DNA of 64,000 nucleotides from Aedoeadaptatus ivorii (lineage in GTDB: Bacteria; Bacillota; Clostridia; Tissierellales; Peptoniphilaceae). Positions 51,451 through 61,140 of this stretch are shown here, piece by piece (position 1 is the stretch's first letter; each line of letters opens with the position of its first letter). The notes below the pieces were generated by a model. That model searched no databases. It was given only the letters and a program-made list of their open reading frames with translations, and was not told the DNA's origin. The position numbers were made by a program, and so were the translations under genes. The DNA is taken from positions 124,001 through 188,000 of the forward strand of contig NZ_LR134523.1 in NCBI RefSeq assembly GCF_900638585.1, in the 5' to 3' direction.

Positions 51451-54400
51451 ATGCTACTCCATATGGGATTGGACGTCGGATCGACGACGGTGAAACTCGT
51501 CGTCTTAAACGGCGACCGCGAGATTCTGTATTCGACTTATCAAAGGCATTATTCCGATATGAAAAAGACCGTCACCGAGGTGCTTACCGCGGTGTACGAT
51601 CGCTATAAATACGACCGCATGACCGTAAGCGTCACCGGCAGCGGCGGCATCGCCGTCGCCGAAATGTTGGAGATCCCCTTTGTGCAGGAAGTCGTGGCGG
51701 GCACCAGAGCCATCTCCACCTTTCTGCCCGAAAGCGACGTCGCCATCGAACTCGGCGGCGAGGATTCCAAGATCACCTATCTGAGCGGCAGTTTGGAACA
51801 GCGCATGAACAGCATCTGCGCCGGCGGAACCGGCGCCTTTATCGACCAAATGGCATCGCTGTTGAAGACCGACGCCGCCGGCATGAACGAGCTGGCGAAG
51901 GCGCACAAAAAGATCTACCCCATCGCCTCCCGCTGCGGGGTCTTTGCCAAGACCGACGTGCAGGCGCTCGTCAACCAGGGCGCGACCCGCGCGGACATCG
52001 CGGCATCGGTCTTTCAGTCGGTGGTCAATCAGACCATTTCCAACCTCGCCTGCGGCCGGCCCATTCGCGGCAAGGTCGCCTTTTTGGGCGGGCCCCTTCA
52101 CTTCCTCGACCAGCTGAAGGCACGCTTTGTCGAGACGCTGGGGCTTGCCGACGATGAGATCTTCGCCCCCGAAGACGGGCAGCTCTTCGTCGCCTTGGGG
52201 GCGGCGCTTTCGAGCGTCGACAACGACCCCGTCTCGATGATGCGCCTCTATGCCCGGCTGGGGAAGGCCGAAGAAGTGCATGTCGACGAGGACGCGCTCC
52301 TTTCGCCGCTCTTTGCCGACGAGGCGGAACTCGAAGCCTTCCAAAAGCGTCACGCCGGAAACGATCTGCCCCGGCGGGATCTCGAGCGCTATAAAGGGCC
52401 CATCTATTTGGGGATCGACGCCGGTTCCACCACCACCAAAGTGGTGGCGCTCTCGAAAGACGACGAGGTGCTCTACGAAGCCTACGGTTCCAACAACGGA
52501 TCGCCCCTCGAAATGGTGCGGGGCTATCTCCTCAAACTCTACGACCGCATACCCGCGGACAGCTATATCGCCTCCTCCGGCGTGACCGGCTACGGGGAGG
52601 ACTTTATCAAGGCGGCCTTTCACGTCGACTGCGGGGAAGTGGAGACCATCGCCCACTTCCGCGCCGCGCGCTTCTTTCAACCCGAGGTCGACTTTATCCT
52701 GGACATCGGCGGCCAGGATATGAAGGCGATGAAGGTATCGGGCGATGTGATCGAGTCGATCCTCTTAAACGAGGCGTGCTCCTCCGGCTGCGGATCCTTC
52801 CTCGAGACCTTTGCCAAGGGCGTCGAATACTCCGTCGAGGACTTTGCCGATGTGGCGCTAAAGAGCCGCGCCCCAGTGGATCTCGGCAGCCGCTGTACGG
52901 TTTTTATGAACTCCAAGGTGAAACAGGCGCAGAAAGAGGGCGCGAGCGTCGCCGACATCTCCGCCGGGCTCGCCTATTCCGTCATTCGAAACGCCATCCA
53001 AAAGGTCATCAAGGTGCGCGATCCCCGGCGCTTGGGCAAAAATATCGTCGTACAGGGCGGCACCTTTTATAGCGATGCGGTTCTGCGCGCCTTCGAAAAG
53101 ATCACCGAACGCGAAGTGGTGCGCCCCGGTATGAGCGGCACCATGGGCGCGGTGGGCATGGCCCTTATCGCCAAAGAAAGGGGCGGCGAAAAAAGCCGCC
53201 TGCTCTCGCGCGAAAAGCTCGAAGCCTTCCGCTACGAAACCAAACACGCCCGCTGCGGCCAGTGCACCAACAACTGCGCCCTTTCGGTGCATCTCTTTGC
53301 CGACGGAACCCGCTATATCACCGGCAACCGTTGCGAACGCGGGGCGGGCATCGTACGCGACGATTCCGACGCGCTCCCCAATCTCTATGCCTATAAGCTG
53401 GCGCGCGTCTTCGACTACGACAGCCTCGAAGAATCGGCGGCATACCGGGGCACCGTGGGCATTCCCCGGGTGCTCAATATGTACGAAAACTATCCCTTCT
53501 GGCATACCTTCTTTACCCGCCTGGGCTTTCGGGTGGAACTCTCCGCCACCTCCTCGCGCACCCTGTACGAAAAGGGGCTCGAGTCCATCACCTCCGAAAC
53601 CGCCTGCTACCCGGCGAAAATCGCCCACGGGCACGTAGAGGATTTGGTGGAGCGGGGGATCCGGCGGATCTTTTATCCCTCGATCTTTTACGAAGAAAAG
53701 AAGCTCGAAAACGCCGATAACACCCTCAACTGCCCGGTGGTCGCCGGCTATAGCGAGGTCATCGGCAACAATGTCGAGAGCCTTGCGAAGGAAGACGTAG
53801 AATACCTGAATCCCTTCCTCTCCTTCGACAACCGCTCCAAGCTGGTGCGCCGCTTGGCGGAGGTCTTTGTCGGCATTCCCGAAGGCGAGATCCGATCCGC
53901 CGTAAGCGCCGCCTATGCCGAACAGGCGCGCTACCGGGACGACGTGCGCAACGAAGGCATAAAGGCCCTGCGTTTTCTCGAAGAGACCGACACGGTGGGG
54001 ATCGTACTCGCCGGCAGGCCCTACCATATCGACCCCGAGATCAATCACGGTATGCCCGAGATGATCACCGGTCTGGGCCTCGCCGTACTCAGCGAAGACG
54101 CCGTGGTAGAAGAAGAGGTCCTCGACGACAAGTTGCGGGTCCTCGACCAGTGGAACTACCATTCCCGCCTGTACCGGGCGGCGAAGATCGTCGGCGAGAG
54201 CGAACACCTGGAACTGGTGCAGCTGAACTCCTTCGGTTGCGGCATCGACGCCGTCACCACCGACCAGGTGCACGAGATCCTGGACGCCTACGGCAAGATC
54301 TACACCGTCTTAAAGATCGACGAGGTAAACAACCTGGGCGCCGCGCGCATTCGCCTGCGCTCGTTGATCCAAGCGGTAGAAAATCGCACCGTCGAAAAGG

Positions 54401-55707
54401 AAATGGAATCGATCTACGACGATCCCGTCCTCTTTACCGAGGAAATGCGGGAAACCCACACCATCCTCATTCCCCAAATGGCGCCGCTCCACTTCAAGAT
54501 CTTGGAGCCCATGCTGCGGGGCGAGGGCTTCAATGTGGAGGTACTGCCCAATCTTTCCGCCTATGTGGTGGACGAGGGGCTCAAATACGTCAACAACGAC
54601 GCCTGCTACCCGTCGATCTTCGTCGTGGGGCAGTTTATGGAGGCGGTTAAGAGCGGCCGCTACGACACCGACCGCCTAACGCTTTTAATGTCGCAGACCG
54701 GGGGCGCCTGCCGGGCGAGCAACTACGTTGGCTTTATTCGAAGGGCTCTCGCCGACGCGGGATACGGGCACATTCCCGTTCTGGGCGCGTCGTTTCAGGG
54801 CATCGAGCGCCACCCGGGCTTTACCTTCGGCAAGCGACAGCTGGCGCGCATCGGCAAAAAGGCGGTGCAGTGCCTGCTCTACGGCGACCTCTTGATGCGG
54901 CTCTCCAACGCCACCCGCCCTTACGAAAAGATCAAGGGAAGCGAGCGGATTCTCACCGACCGCTGGCTGGGGCTCCTCGCTTCGGATCTCACCTATTCCC
55001 GCCGGGAATTTACCGAGAACGTACGGCATATGATCGCGGAATTCGAGGCGCTCGAGGTCTCCGATGCGGTAAAACCCAAAGTCGGCATCGTCGGCGAAAT
55101 CCTCGTCAAGTACCTGCCTGAGGCGAACAACCACGTGCAGAAGCAGATCGAGGCGGAAGGCGCCGAGGTGGTGGTGCCGGATCTCACCGACTTTATGCTC
55201 TACTCCTTTAAGAACGCGCGCATCAAAAGGGCGCGCTACGGCACCTCGGCCATGTCGGCATTTTTGACCGATCTCGCCGTGGGCTATGTGGACAGCTACC
55301 GCAACATCGTGCGCGAATTGCTGCGGCCCACCCGCTACGAGGAACCGGTGGATGTCGACACCTTAATGGCCTATGCCGAGGAATTTGTCGACCTGGGCAA
55401 CCAATACGGCGAAGGCTGGCTCCTCACCGCCGAAATGGTGGAACTCATCCGTTCCGGCGCGGGCAATATCGTCTGCGTGCAACCCTTCGGCTGCCTGCCC
55501 AACCACATCACCGGCAAGGGCGTCATCAAGTCGATTCGGGAGGCATATCCCATGGCGAATATCATCCCCATCGACTTCGACGCCTCGGCATCGGCGGTCA
55601 ACCAGACCAACCGGATTAAGCTGATGCTCTCGCAGGCGGACGAAAACAAATTCGCCAACGATGCCCTCGCCAAAGACGCCCGCCGGGCGGAGGGCGCGGG
55701 AAAGTAA
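51451..55707 (+). CDS. Giant 2-hydroxyacyl-CoA dehydratase activase-related protein
   Basis: A 1,418-residue protein. Two ASKHA ATPase domains of the HgdC/BadF type lie in tandem: ~1-280 (G-L-D-V-G-S-T-T-V-K; C-A-G-G-T-G-A-F; S-R-C-G-V-F) and ~320-590 (G-I-D-A-G-S-T-T-T-K; C-S-S-G-C-G-S-F; S-R-C-T-V-F). Each keeps the Cys pair that holds the bridging 4Fe-4S cluster in a HgdC dimer. A Cys-rich stretch (C-G-Q-C-T-N-N-C) precedes DUF2229 (~665-1000). The C-terminal ~400 residues resemble the HgdB-like dehydratase subunit fold. Known relatives of this size are found in many Clostridia; the CoA-ester substrate is unknown. No dehydratase subunit genes lie nearby. Confidence 0.85.
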   Translation: MLLHMGLDVGSTTVKLVVLNGDREILYSTYQRHYSDMKKTVTEVLTAVYDRYKYDRMTVSVTGSGGIAVAEMLEIPFVQEVVAGTRAISTFLPESDVAIELGGEDSKITYLSGSLEQRMNSICAGGTGAFIDQMASLLKTDAAGMNELAKAHKKIYPIASRCGVFAKTDVQALVNQGATRADIAASVFQSVVNQTISNLACGRPIRGKVAFLGGPLHFLDQLKARFVETLGLADDEIFAPEDGQLFVALGAALSSVDNDPVSMMRLYARLGKAEEVHVDEDALLSPLFADEAELEAFQKRHAGNDLPRRDLERYKGPIYLGIDAGSTTTKVVALSKDDEVLYEAYGSNNGSPLEMVRGYLLKLYDRIPADSYIASSGVTGYGEDFIKAAFHVDCGEVETIAHFRAARFFQPEVDFILDIGGQDMKAMKVSGDVIESILLNEACSSGCGSFLETFAKGVEYSVEDFADVALKSRAPVDLGSRCTVFMNSKVKQAQKEGASVADISAGLAYSVIRNAIQKVIKVRDPRRLGKNIVVQGGTFYSDAVLRAFEKITEREVVRPGMSGTMGAVGMALIAKERGGEKSRLLSREKLEAFRYETKHARCGQCTNNCALSVHLFADGTRYITGNRCERGAGIVRDDSDALPNLYAYKLARVFDYDSLEESAAYRGTVGIPRVLNMYENYPFWHTFFTRLGFRVELSATSSRTLYEKGLESITSETACYPAKIAHGHVEDLVERGIRRIFYPSIFYEEKKLENADNTLNCPVVAGYSEVIGNNVESLAKEDVEYLNPFLSFDNRSKLVRRLAEVFVGIPEGEIRSAVSAAYAEQARYRDDVRNEGIKALRFLEETDTVGIVLAGRPYHIDPEINHGMPEMITGLGLAVLSEDAVVEEEVLDDKLRVLDQWNYHSRLYRAAKIVGESEHLELVQLNSFGCGIDAVTTDQVHEILDAYGKIYTVLKIDEVNNLGAARIRLRSLIQAVENRTVEKEMESIYDDPVLFTEEMRETHTILIPQMAPLHFKILEPMLRGEGFNVEVLPNLSAYVVDEGLKYVNNDACYPSIFVVGQFMEAVKSGRYDTDRLTLLMSQTGGACRASNYVGFIRRALADAGYGHIPVLGASFQGIERHPGFTFGKRQLARIGKKAVQCLLYGDLLMRLSNATRPYEKIKGSERILTDRWLGLLASDLTYSRREFTENVRHMIAEFEALEVSDAVKPKVGIVGEILVKYLPEANNHVQKQIEAEGAEVVVPDLTDFMLYSFKNARIKRARYGTSAMSAFLTDLAVGYVDSYRNIVRELLRPTRYEEPVDVDTLMAYAEEFVDLGNQYGEGWLLTAEMVELIRSGAGNIVCVQPFGCLPNHITGKGVIKSIREAYPMANIIPIDFDASASAVNQTNRIKLMLSQADENKFANDALAKDARRAEGAGK

Positions 55708-55731
55708 AACTGTATACGATGCGTCGATTGA

Positions 55732-55740
55732 TGATACAAT
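55732..55740 (+). promoter_or_regulatory. Extended -10 promoter of two-component system
   Basis: TGA-TACAAT, 18 bp before the start codon. Confidence 0.45.
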
Positions 55741-55757
55741 ACCTTCGAGGTGATATC

Positions 55758-56432
55758 GTGAATCGGCGCATTTTTTTTGTGGAAGACGACAAGATCATCG
55801 CGAGACAGATCGCGAAATATCTTAGGGGATGGGGCTACGACGTAGAAGTTCCCGCCGACTTTACGCGCGTGTACGAGGCGTTTTGTGCCTACAAGCCCCA
55901 TATCGTGTTGATGGACGTGGGCCTGCCGTACTACAACGGCTACCATTGGTGCAAAACCATTCGCGAAGTGTCGGATGTGCCCATCGTCTTTCTTTCCGCC
56001 CAAGGAGAAAATATGAATATGCTGATGGCGATGGAGATGGGCGCCGACGACTATATCGTAAAGCCCTACGACCCGGCGCTGTTGCAGGCGAAGATCGCCG
56101 CGCTCTTGCGCCGCGCCTACGACTACGGCGAGCCGGAGCGGGCGCTCGTCTATGAGGGGATCGCCCTGGACGCCGATCGCATGGAGATCCACGCCGAAGA
56201 GGGGGTGCGGGCGCTGACGAAAAACGAATACCGCATCCTGGAATTTCTCGTAAAAAACGCCGGCAAGATCGTAAGCCGCGACGAGATTATCGAGGCGATT
56301 TGGGATCGGGACGATTTCGTCGACGACAATACGCTGACGGTGAACATTATGCGGCTTCGCAAAAAACTGCGGGAACTCGATCGTCCCGAGATCATCCGCA
56401 CCAAAAAGGGCGTGGGCTACTATGTTCCGTAA
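55758..56432 (+). CDS. OmpR-family response regulator (BceR-like)
   Basis: A 225-residue regulator: receiver domain with phospho-acceptor Asp in V-L-M-D-V-G-L-P (~53), acidic pocket V-E-D-D near the start and Lys in I-V-K-P-Y (~101), then an OmpR winged helix (~125-222, ending R-T-K-K-G-V-G-Y). I use GTG 55758 behind GAGGTGAT; the upstream ATG frame has no ribosome site. It overlaps the kinase by 11 bp. With the kinase and FtsX-type transporter downstream it forms a Bce-type peptide-antibiotic sensing module. Confidence 0.9.
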   Translation: MNRRIFFVEDDKIIARQIAKYLRGWGYDVEVPADFTRVYEAFCAYKPHIVLMDVGLPYYNGYHWCKTIREVSDVPIVFLSAQGENMNMLMAMEMGADDYIVKPYDPALLQAKIAALLRRAYDYGEPERALVYEGIALDADRMEIHAEEGVRALTKNEYRILEFLVKNAGKIVSRDEIIEAIWDRDDFVDDNTLTVNIMRLRKKLRELDRPEIIRTKKGVGYYVP

Positions 56433-57378
56433 CTTTCTCTATGAAGAAAAGCGGGGTCTTTTCGCCTTTTTGGCGACCGCACTCGTCGTACTCGCGGCGA
56501 CGAGGCTCTATATGCCCCGCGCCGAGTTTCTATATACCGCGGTGATCCTCGCCGCGGGCTTTTGCCTGTTCGGCATCTTGCGCTACCTCGATTACAGCGG
56601 ACGCCGGGAGGCGCTGGCAGAGATCCTGGGCGCTCCGCCCGAAAAGACGGCGGCGAAAGACGTAGAGAAAAAAATCCGCGCCCTCGAAGCCGAGCGCGAG
56701 GCCGTGCAAGAAGCCGACGAGGCGCGCGCCCGCCACACCCGGGAATATATGACCGTGTGGAGCCACCAGCTCAAGAGTCCGCTGTTTGCCCTGCGCCTCT
56801 TGATTCCCGACGAAGACGCCGAACCCGAGGAGATGCTCGCCGAGGTCTTTCGCATGGAAAATTACGTCGATTCGCTCTTGGGCTATTACCGGCTGGAATC
56901 CGACAGTACCGACTATGTATTCCGCACAGAGTCCGTGGCCGAACTCGTCGCAGAGAGCGTCCGCAAATACCGCGCCGCCGCGGCCGCCGCGGGGAGCGAA
57001 ATCGTGCTGAACGCGGGGGATCTGCGCATCGTCACCGACCGCAAGTGGTTCTGCTTTATGTTCGAGCAGGTGCTTTCCAACGCCATCAAATACGCGGCGC
57101 GCGGCGCCATTCGCATCGGCTGCGACGGGGGCGTGCTCACCGTAGCCGACGAGGGGATCGGCATCGCCCCCGAAGACCTGCCGCGACTTTTCGAGCGGGG
57201 CTTTACCGGAAAAAACGGGCGCATACAGGATCGCTCCACGGGCCTGGGGCTCTACCTGGTGCACCGCGTCGCCAAAGAGCTGAACATCCTCGTCTCCGTG
57301 CGCTCCGAAGCGGGGGCGGGCACTGCCGTCGACTTCGACCTCTCGGCGGTGACGGAGGGCGAAGCGGGATCCATATGA
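56422..57378 (+). CDS. Intramembrane-sensing histidine kinase (BceS-like)
   Basis: A 318-residue kinase. Two closely spaced membrane spans (about 13-30 and 37-57) with almost no outside loop, the mark of kinases that sense through a partner transporter. DHp helix with phospho-His in W-S-H-Q-L-K-S-P (~115), N box N-A-I-K-Y (~218), G1 box A-D-E-G-I-G-I (~239) and G2 S-T-G-L-G-L (~272). It overlaps the regulator gene by 11 bp and stops ~90 bp before the transporter genes. Confidence 0.9.
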   Translation: MFRNFLYEEKRGLFAFLATALVVLAATRLYMPRAEFLYTAVILAAGFCLFGILRYLDYSGRREALAEILGAPPEKTAAKDVEKKIRALEAEREAVQEADEARARHTREYMTVWSHQLKSPLFALRLLIPDEDAEPEEMLAEVFRMENYVDSLLGYYRLESDSTDYVFRTESVAELVAESVRKYRAAAAAAGSEIVLNAGDLRIVTDRKWFCFMFEQVLSNAIKYAARGAIRIGCDGGVLTVADEGIGIAPEDLPRLFERGFTGKNGRIQDRSTGLGLYLVHRVAKELNILVSVRSEAGAGTAVDFDLSAVTEGEAGSI

Positions 57379-57449
57379 CGAAATTGTCACCTACGGTCGC
57401 CAAAATGTCACGCAAATCGAGGGATCCCGCCCGCGTCCTCTTGTAGACT
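57376..57449 (+). promoter_or_regulatory. Candidate BceR-type operator and promoter of ABC genes
   Basis: An inverted repeat TGAC-N6-GTCA lies at 57376-57389, within which TGTCAC starts at 57385; a second TGTCAC starts at 57406, 21 bp on, two helical turns. A -10 box TAGACT follows at 57444-57449 with no -35 hexamer, as expected for an activator-dependent promoter. Confidence 0.55.
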
Positions 57450-57469
57450 GGTAGCAGGAGGTAAGAAAA

Positions 57470-58231
57470 ATGCTGCTACAAGTACAACATCTGAAAAAAG
57501 TATATAAAACCCGATTCTCCCTACAATCCACCGAAGCGCTAAAGGACGTAAACTTTTCGGTGGAAGCGGGGGAATTTATCGCCATTATGGGCGAGAGCGG
57601 AAGCGGAAAATCCACCCTCTTAAATCTCCTCGCCCTCTTGGATACTCCCACCGCGGGCACCATCCTCTTAAAGGACAAAGACCTCGCCCGCATTCCCGAA
57701 AAGGAGATGGCGAAATTCCGCCGGGAAAACTTGGGCTTTGTGTTCCAGGACTTTCACCTGCTCGATACCTTTACCGTAAAAGAAAACATACTCCTGCCCC
57801 TGGTGCTTCGCGAAGAAGCGCCGCGGCAGATGGAAGAAAAACTCGCGCCCCTCGCGCGGCGTTTGGGAATTGCGGATCTGTTGGACAAATACCCCTACGA
57901 GATCTCGGGCGGGCAGCAACAGCGTGCCGCCATCTGCCGGGCGCTCGTCACCGAACCCGAGATCCTGCTCGCCGACGAGCCCACCGGTGCGCTGGATTCC
58001 CACGCGTCTCGCGAACTGCTGGAGACCTTCGAGGAAATCCACGCCGCGGGGCAGACCATCCTGATGGTCACCCACTCCGTCAAGGCGGCATCCCGCGCCA
58101 AGCGCGTGCTCTTTATCCGCGACGGCGTCATCTTCCATCAATTATATAAGGGCAATGCGACCAATTTTGAAGCGGAAGAACGGATCGCCGCCACCATGCA
58201 GATGCTGGGGAGGGGATCGAGAGATGTTTAA
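57470..58231 (+). CDS. ABC transporter ATP-binding protein (BceA-like)
   Basis: A 253-residue ATPase of the MacB/BceA group. Walker A G-E-S-G-S-G-K-S-T at ~41-49, signature I-S-G-G-Q-Q-Q-R at ~145-152, Walker B L-L-A-D-E-P-T-G-A-L-D and switch H in V-T-H-S. The N-terminus (Q-H-L-K-K-V-Y-K-T) is typical. AGGAGG before ATG 57470; it overlaps the permease by 8 bp. Transporters of this kind serve both as sensor and resistance pump for cell-wall-active peptides. Confidence 0.92.
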   Translation: MLLQVQHLKKVYKTRFSLQSTEALKDVNFSVEAGEFIAIMGESGSGKSTLLNLLALLDTPTAGTILLKDKDLARIPEKEMAKFRRENLGFVFQDFHLLDTFTVKENILLPLVLREEAPRQMEEKLAPLARRLGIADLLDKYPYEISGGQQQRAAICRALVTEPEILLADEPTGALDSHASRELLETFEEIHAAGQTILMVTHSVKAASRAKRVLFIRDGVIFHQLYKGNATNFEAEERIAATMQMLGRGSRDV

Positions 58232-60179
58232 GTCCCTCTACCGGCGCCTGGCCGCGGACGGCATCCGCCACGACAAAAAACTCTATATCCCCTATATCGC
58301 CATGGGCACCCTGTTTTTTATCCTCGCTTTAACCATGATCTCGATCGTAGGTGAGCCGGCGCTTCAAAAAATGGCCGGCATGACCCAACTGTCTATGATT
58401 CTGACGCTGGGCGTCATTATCGTCATGATCTTCGGCGTGCTCGCCCTCGACGGTGGCTATAAATTTATTCGCAAACAGCGCATGGAAGAAGAGGCGCTTT
58501 ACTTGGTGCTGGGCATGGAGCGCAAACACCTGCGCTTGATCGAAGCCTGGGAAATGCTCTTTATCGCGGGCCCCGTGATCCTTTTGGGCACGATATTGGG
58601 ATCGGTCTTTTACCGCCTGTCTTTGGGATTTTTTATCAAGACCTTAAAGACCGAGAGCAAAATCGGCGCCGTGGGTCTGTTTCCGCAGCCGCAGGGGATT
58701 CTCCTCGTCATCGCGGGCTTTGTGCTCGTGTTTGCCCTGGTCTATGTCCTCGGCATAAAGCGGGGGAGCATCCGCGCCATTATGGACGAAAGTCGCGCCG
58801 GGGAAAAGAAGCCCCGCTTTCCCAAACTCTTCGGCGTGCTGGGCGCCATCTGCATCGCCATCGGCTACTATCTGAGCCTTTCCGCCGACAACCCCCTAAA
58901 CGCCATTCCGCGCTTTTTCATCGCCGTCGCCTTTGTCATCGTCGGTACCTACTGGGCGCTGTCCTTTCTCGTGGGCGTCATCGTCGGGCTCTTAAAGAAG
59001 AACAAAAAATTCTATCTCAAACCCAAGAACTTCGCCGCCGTGGCGGGCCTCGCCTACCGCGTGTCGTATAGCGGAAAGAGCCTCGCCAATATCGCCATCC
59101 TCTCCACCTGCTTTCTCGTGGTCTGCGCCTCGGGCACCAGCCTCTACTACGGGGCCGAAGCCATCGGCGCCAAGCAGTGGCCCTCGCCGGCGGAGATTAT
59201 CGTCTTTGCCGAAGACGGCATACAAGACGCCGATACCGCCTACGAAAAGCTCGATGCCGCCATAGCGCGCGCCGGCCTCAAGGGCAAGGGCCGCCACATC
59301 GATTCTTTGAGCGTGCCCGTCACCCGATCGGGCGATGCGCTGACCGTGGCAGACGACGTGGACTGGAACCGGCTGAGCCGCTACGAAAACTTCGCCCTCT
59401 CCTACGAGCGCGATCGCAAAGACAGAGACGACGTCGATCTCCTCGCCGTGGGCGATACCCCCGTCGAAGACGTGGTCGTAGGCGACCGCCGATTTACCGT
59501 CGGTACGGCGGGGGACTACAAAAACGCCATCGCCCAGACCGAGATGCCCCTGGGCAAAAACGGGCTCTATCTCGCCGCGAACGAAGCCGTATTTACGGAA
59601 CTGCGACAAATGTTCAATCAAGGCGCCGCCTATGGCGCGGGCGTAGAATACCACTACGTCTTTGAAGAGGTGGAGGGCGAGGCGCGCTTTTCCGCCTACG
59701 AAAAACTGCGGAACGATCCCGACAAACTGCCCCTGCGCGTGATCGACCGCGAAGAGACCATGAACGAATTCTACGCCCTCTACGGCGCCATCTTCTTTAC
59801 CGGCTTTTGCCTGGGCGCGGGCTTTCTGCTCGCCACGGGATTTTCCATCTACTACAAACAACTCTCCGAAGGCTATGCCGACAAAAAGCGCTTTGCCATC
59901 CTTCGCGATCTGGGCATGACCGACAAAGAGGCGAAACAAGTCATCCGCACCCAAATCTCCGCCGTATTTATACTGCCCGTCCTCTTCGCTTTGGTGCACG
60001 GCATCTTCGCCTATCCCTCCGTGGAAAAAATACTCACCATCCTGCTGATGGGCGTCAACGGCCGCGCGACATTCCTGCTCTGTTGCGTACTCAGCTATCT
60101 CTTCTACCTGGCGTACTACTTCCTCGTCTACGCCCGCACGCGCAAGACCTACGAAGAACTCGTACTGCACGAAAAATAG
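58224..60179 (+). CDS. FtsX-type ABC permease (BceB-like)
   Basis: A 651-residue permease. About ten membrane segments are arranged as in BceB: one near residue 25, several between 50 and 270, then a large extracellular region (~310-500) before the last three near 530-650. The outside loop is the ligand-sensing part in this family. I choose ATG 58224, which overlaps the ATPase by 8 bp, with GGGGA upstream, over an earlier in-frame start. Works with the kinase at 56422 by inference. Confidence 0.9.
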   Translation: MFKSLYRRLAADGIRHDKKLYIPYIAMGTLFFILALTMISIVGEPALQKMAGMTQLSMILTLGVIIVMIFGVLALDGGYKFIRKQRMEEEALYLVLGMERKHLRLIEAWEMLFIAGPVILLGTILGSVFYRLSLGFFIKTLKTESKIGAVGLFPQPQGILLVIAGFVLVFALVYVLGIKRGSIRAIMDESRAGEKKPRFPKLFGVLGAICIAIGYYLSLSADNPLNAIPRFFIAVAFVIVGTYWALSFLVGVIVGLLKKNKKFYLKPKNFAAVAGLAYRVSYSGKSLANIAILSTCFLVVCASGTSLYYGAEAIGAKQWPSPAEIIVFAEDGIQDADTAYEKLDAAIARAGLKGKGRHIDSLSVPVTRSGDALTVADDVDWNRLSRYENFALSYERDRKDRDDVDLLAVGDTPVEDVVVGDRRFTVGTAGDYKNAIAQTEMPLGKNGLYLAANEAVFTELRQMFNQGAAYGAGVEYHYVFEEVEGEARFSAYEKLRNDPDKLPLRVIDREETMNEFYALYGAIFFTGFCLGAGFLLATGFSIYYKQLSEGYADKKRFAILRDLGMTDKEAKQVIRTQISAVFILPVLFALVHGIFAYPSVEKILTILLMGVNGRATFLLCCVLSYLFYLAYYFLVYARTRKTYEELVLHEK

Positions 60180-60189
60180 GAGAAAGGCC

Positions 60190-61080
60190 ATGAAAAAAGC
60201 AATCAAAATCCTTGTCGTTCTCGTCGTCGCACTGCTCCTCGCCGTCGTCGCCGCCTTCCACTTCTTCGGCACCCAAATTCGCCTTTTGACCGGACGGCCC
60301 CTATACCTTATCCCGCCGAGCCCCGTCGCCCTGGCGGAAGAGGCCATCTACTGCATGAACCTGCAGGGCCTATATGCCGAGGGCGATGCGTGGCAGCAGG
60401 CGAAAGAAACCCTGCGGAAAGAGGCCGAGGCCGCCGAGAGCCGCGAAGCGGTATACGATGCCATCGACCGCGCCGCAAAAGTCGCCGGGGGCAAACACTC
60501 CGCCTACTACGCCCATGAAAAAGTAGAAGAGCTCCCCTTCGAGCGGCCCACGGCAAAAATACAAGACGACGTGCTTGTTCTTCACTTGCCCGGCTTTATG
60601 GGCACTGCAGCCGAGGGAAAAATCTATGCAAAAATCCTAAGCGATGCCATCGAAGCCGGCGGCTATCGCCGCATCGTCGTCGACCTCACCGACAACGACG
60701 GCGGCAATATGTATCCCATGCTCGCCGGCCTTTCCGCCACCCTCGACGACGGCGTACTCTTTCGCTTTCGCGATCGCCACGAGCAGACCCTCGATGTGGA
60801 AATCGGAAAAGCGAACATCTCCGGCGCAGAGAAAAAAAGCGTCGACGTGCCCGTCGAAGTGCAAATCGGCCCCGGCACCGCAAGCTCCGGCGAAATGGTC
60901 GCCCTCGCCTACAAAGGTGCGGACAACGCCACCCTCACCGGAGAACCCACCGCCGGCTACAACACCGCCAACATCCTCATCCCCCTCTACGAAAGCGATC
61001 TGCAACTCACCACCTCCAAAACCGTCGATCGGGAAGGAGAAGTATGGGAAGACAGACCCATTCCCCCCGACGGGGCATAA
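60190..61080 (+). CDS. Membrane-anchored S41-family peptidase-like protein
   Basis: A 296-residue protein with one N-terminal hydrophobic segment (~6-25), probably a membrane anchor. The remainder resembles the S41 (tail-specific protease) core without a PDZ domain: L-P-G-F-M near 135, V-D-L-T-D-N-D-G-G-N-M (~161-171), and the nucleophile region G-P-G-T-A-S-S-G-E-M-V (~228-238), where Ser in S-S-G-E is the expected catalytic residue. A Lys follows some ten residues on. It starts 10 bp after the permease stop, behind AGGAGAAAGG, so it belongs to the same operon. Confidence 0.78.
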   Translation: MKKAIKILVVLVVALLLAVVAAFHFFGTQIRLLTGRPLYLIPPSPVALAEEAIYCMNLQGLYAEGDAWQQAKETLRKEAEAAESREAVYDAIDRAAKVAGGKHSAYYAHEKVEELPFERPTAKIQDDVLVLHLPGFMGTAAEGKIYAKILSDAIEAGGYRRIVVDLTDNDGGNMYPMLAGLSATLDDGVLFRFRDRHEQTLDVEIGKANISGAEKKSVDVPVEVQIGPGTASSGEMVALAYKGADNATLTGEPTAGYNTANILIPLYESDLQLTTSKTVDREGEVWEDRPIPPDGA

Positions 61081-61083
61081 ATG

Positions 61084-61111
61084 AACGGACGCACATCGCG
61101 TCCGTTTTTTT
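61084..61111 (+). terminator. Rho-independent terminator of Bce operon
   Basis: ACGGACGC-ACATC-GCGTCCGT and a T-run, directly after the stop codon. Confidence 0.85.
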
Positions 61112-61140
61112 GTGGGGGAAACGGGGGGAGTGTGTTTCGG

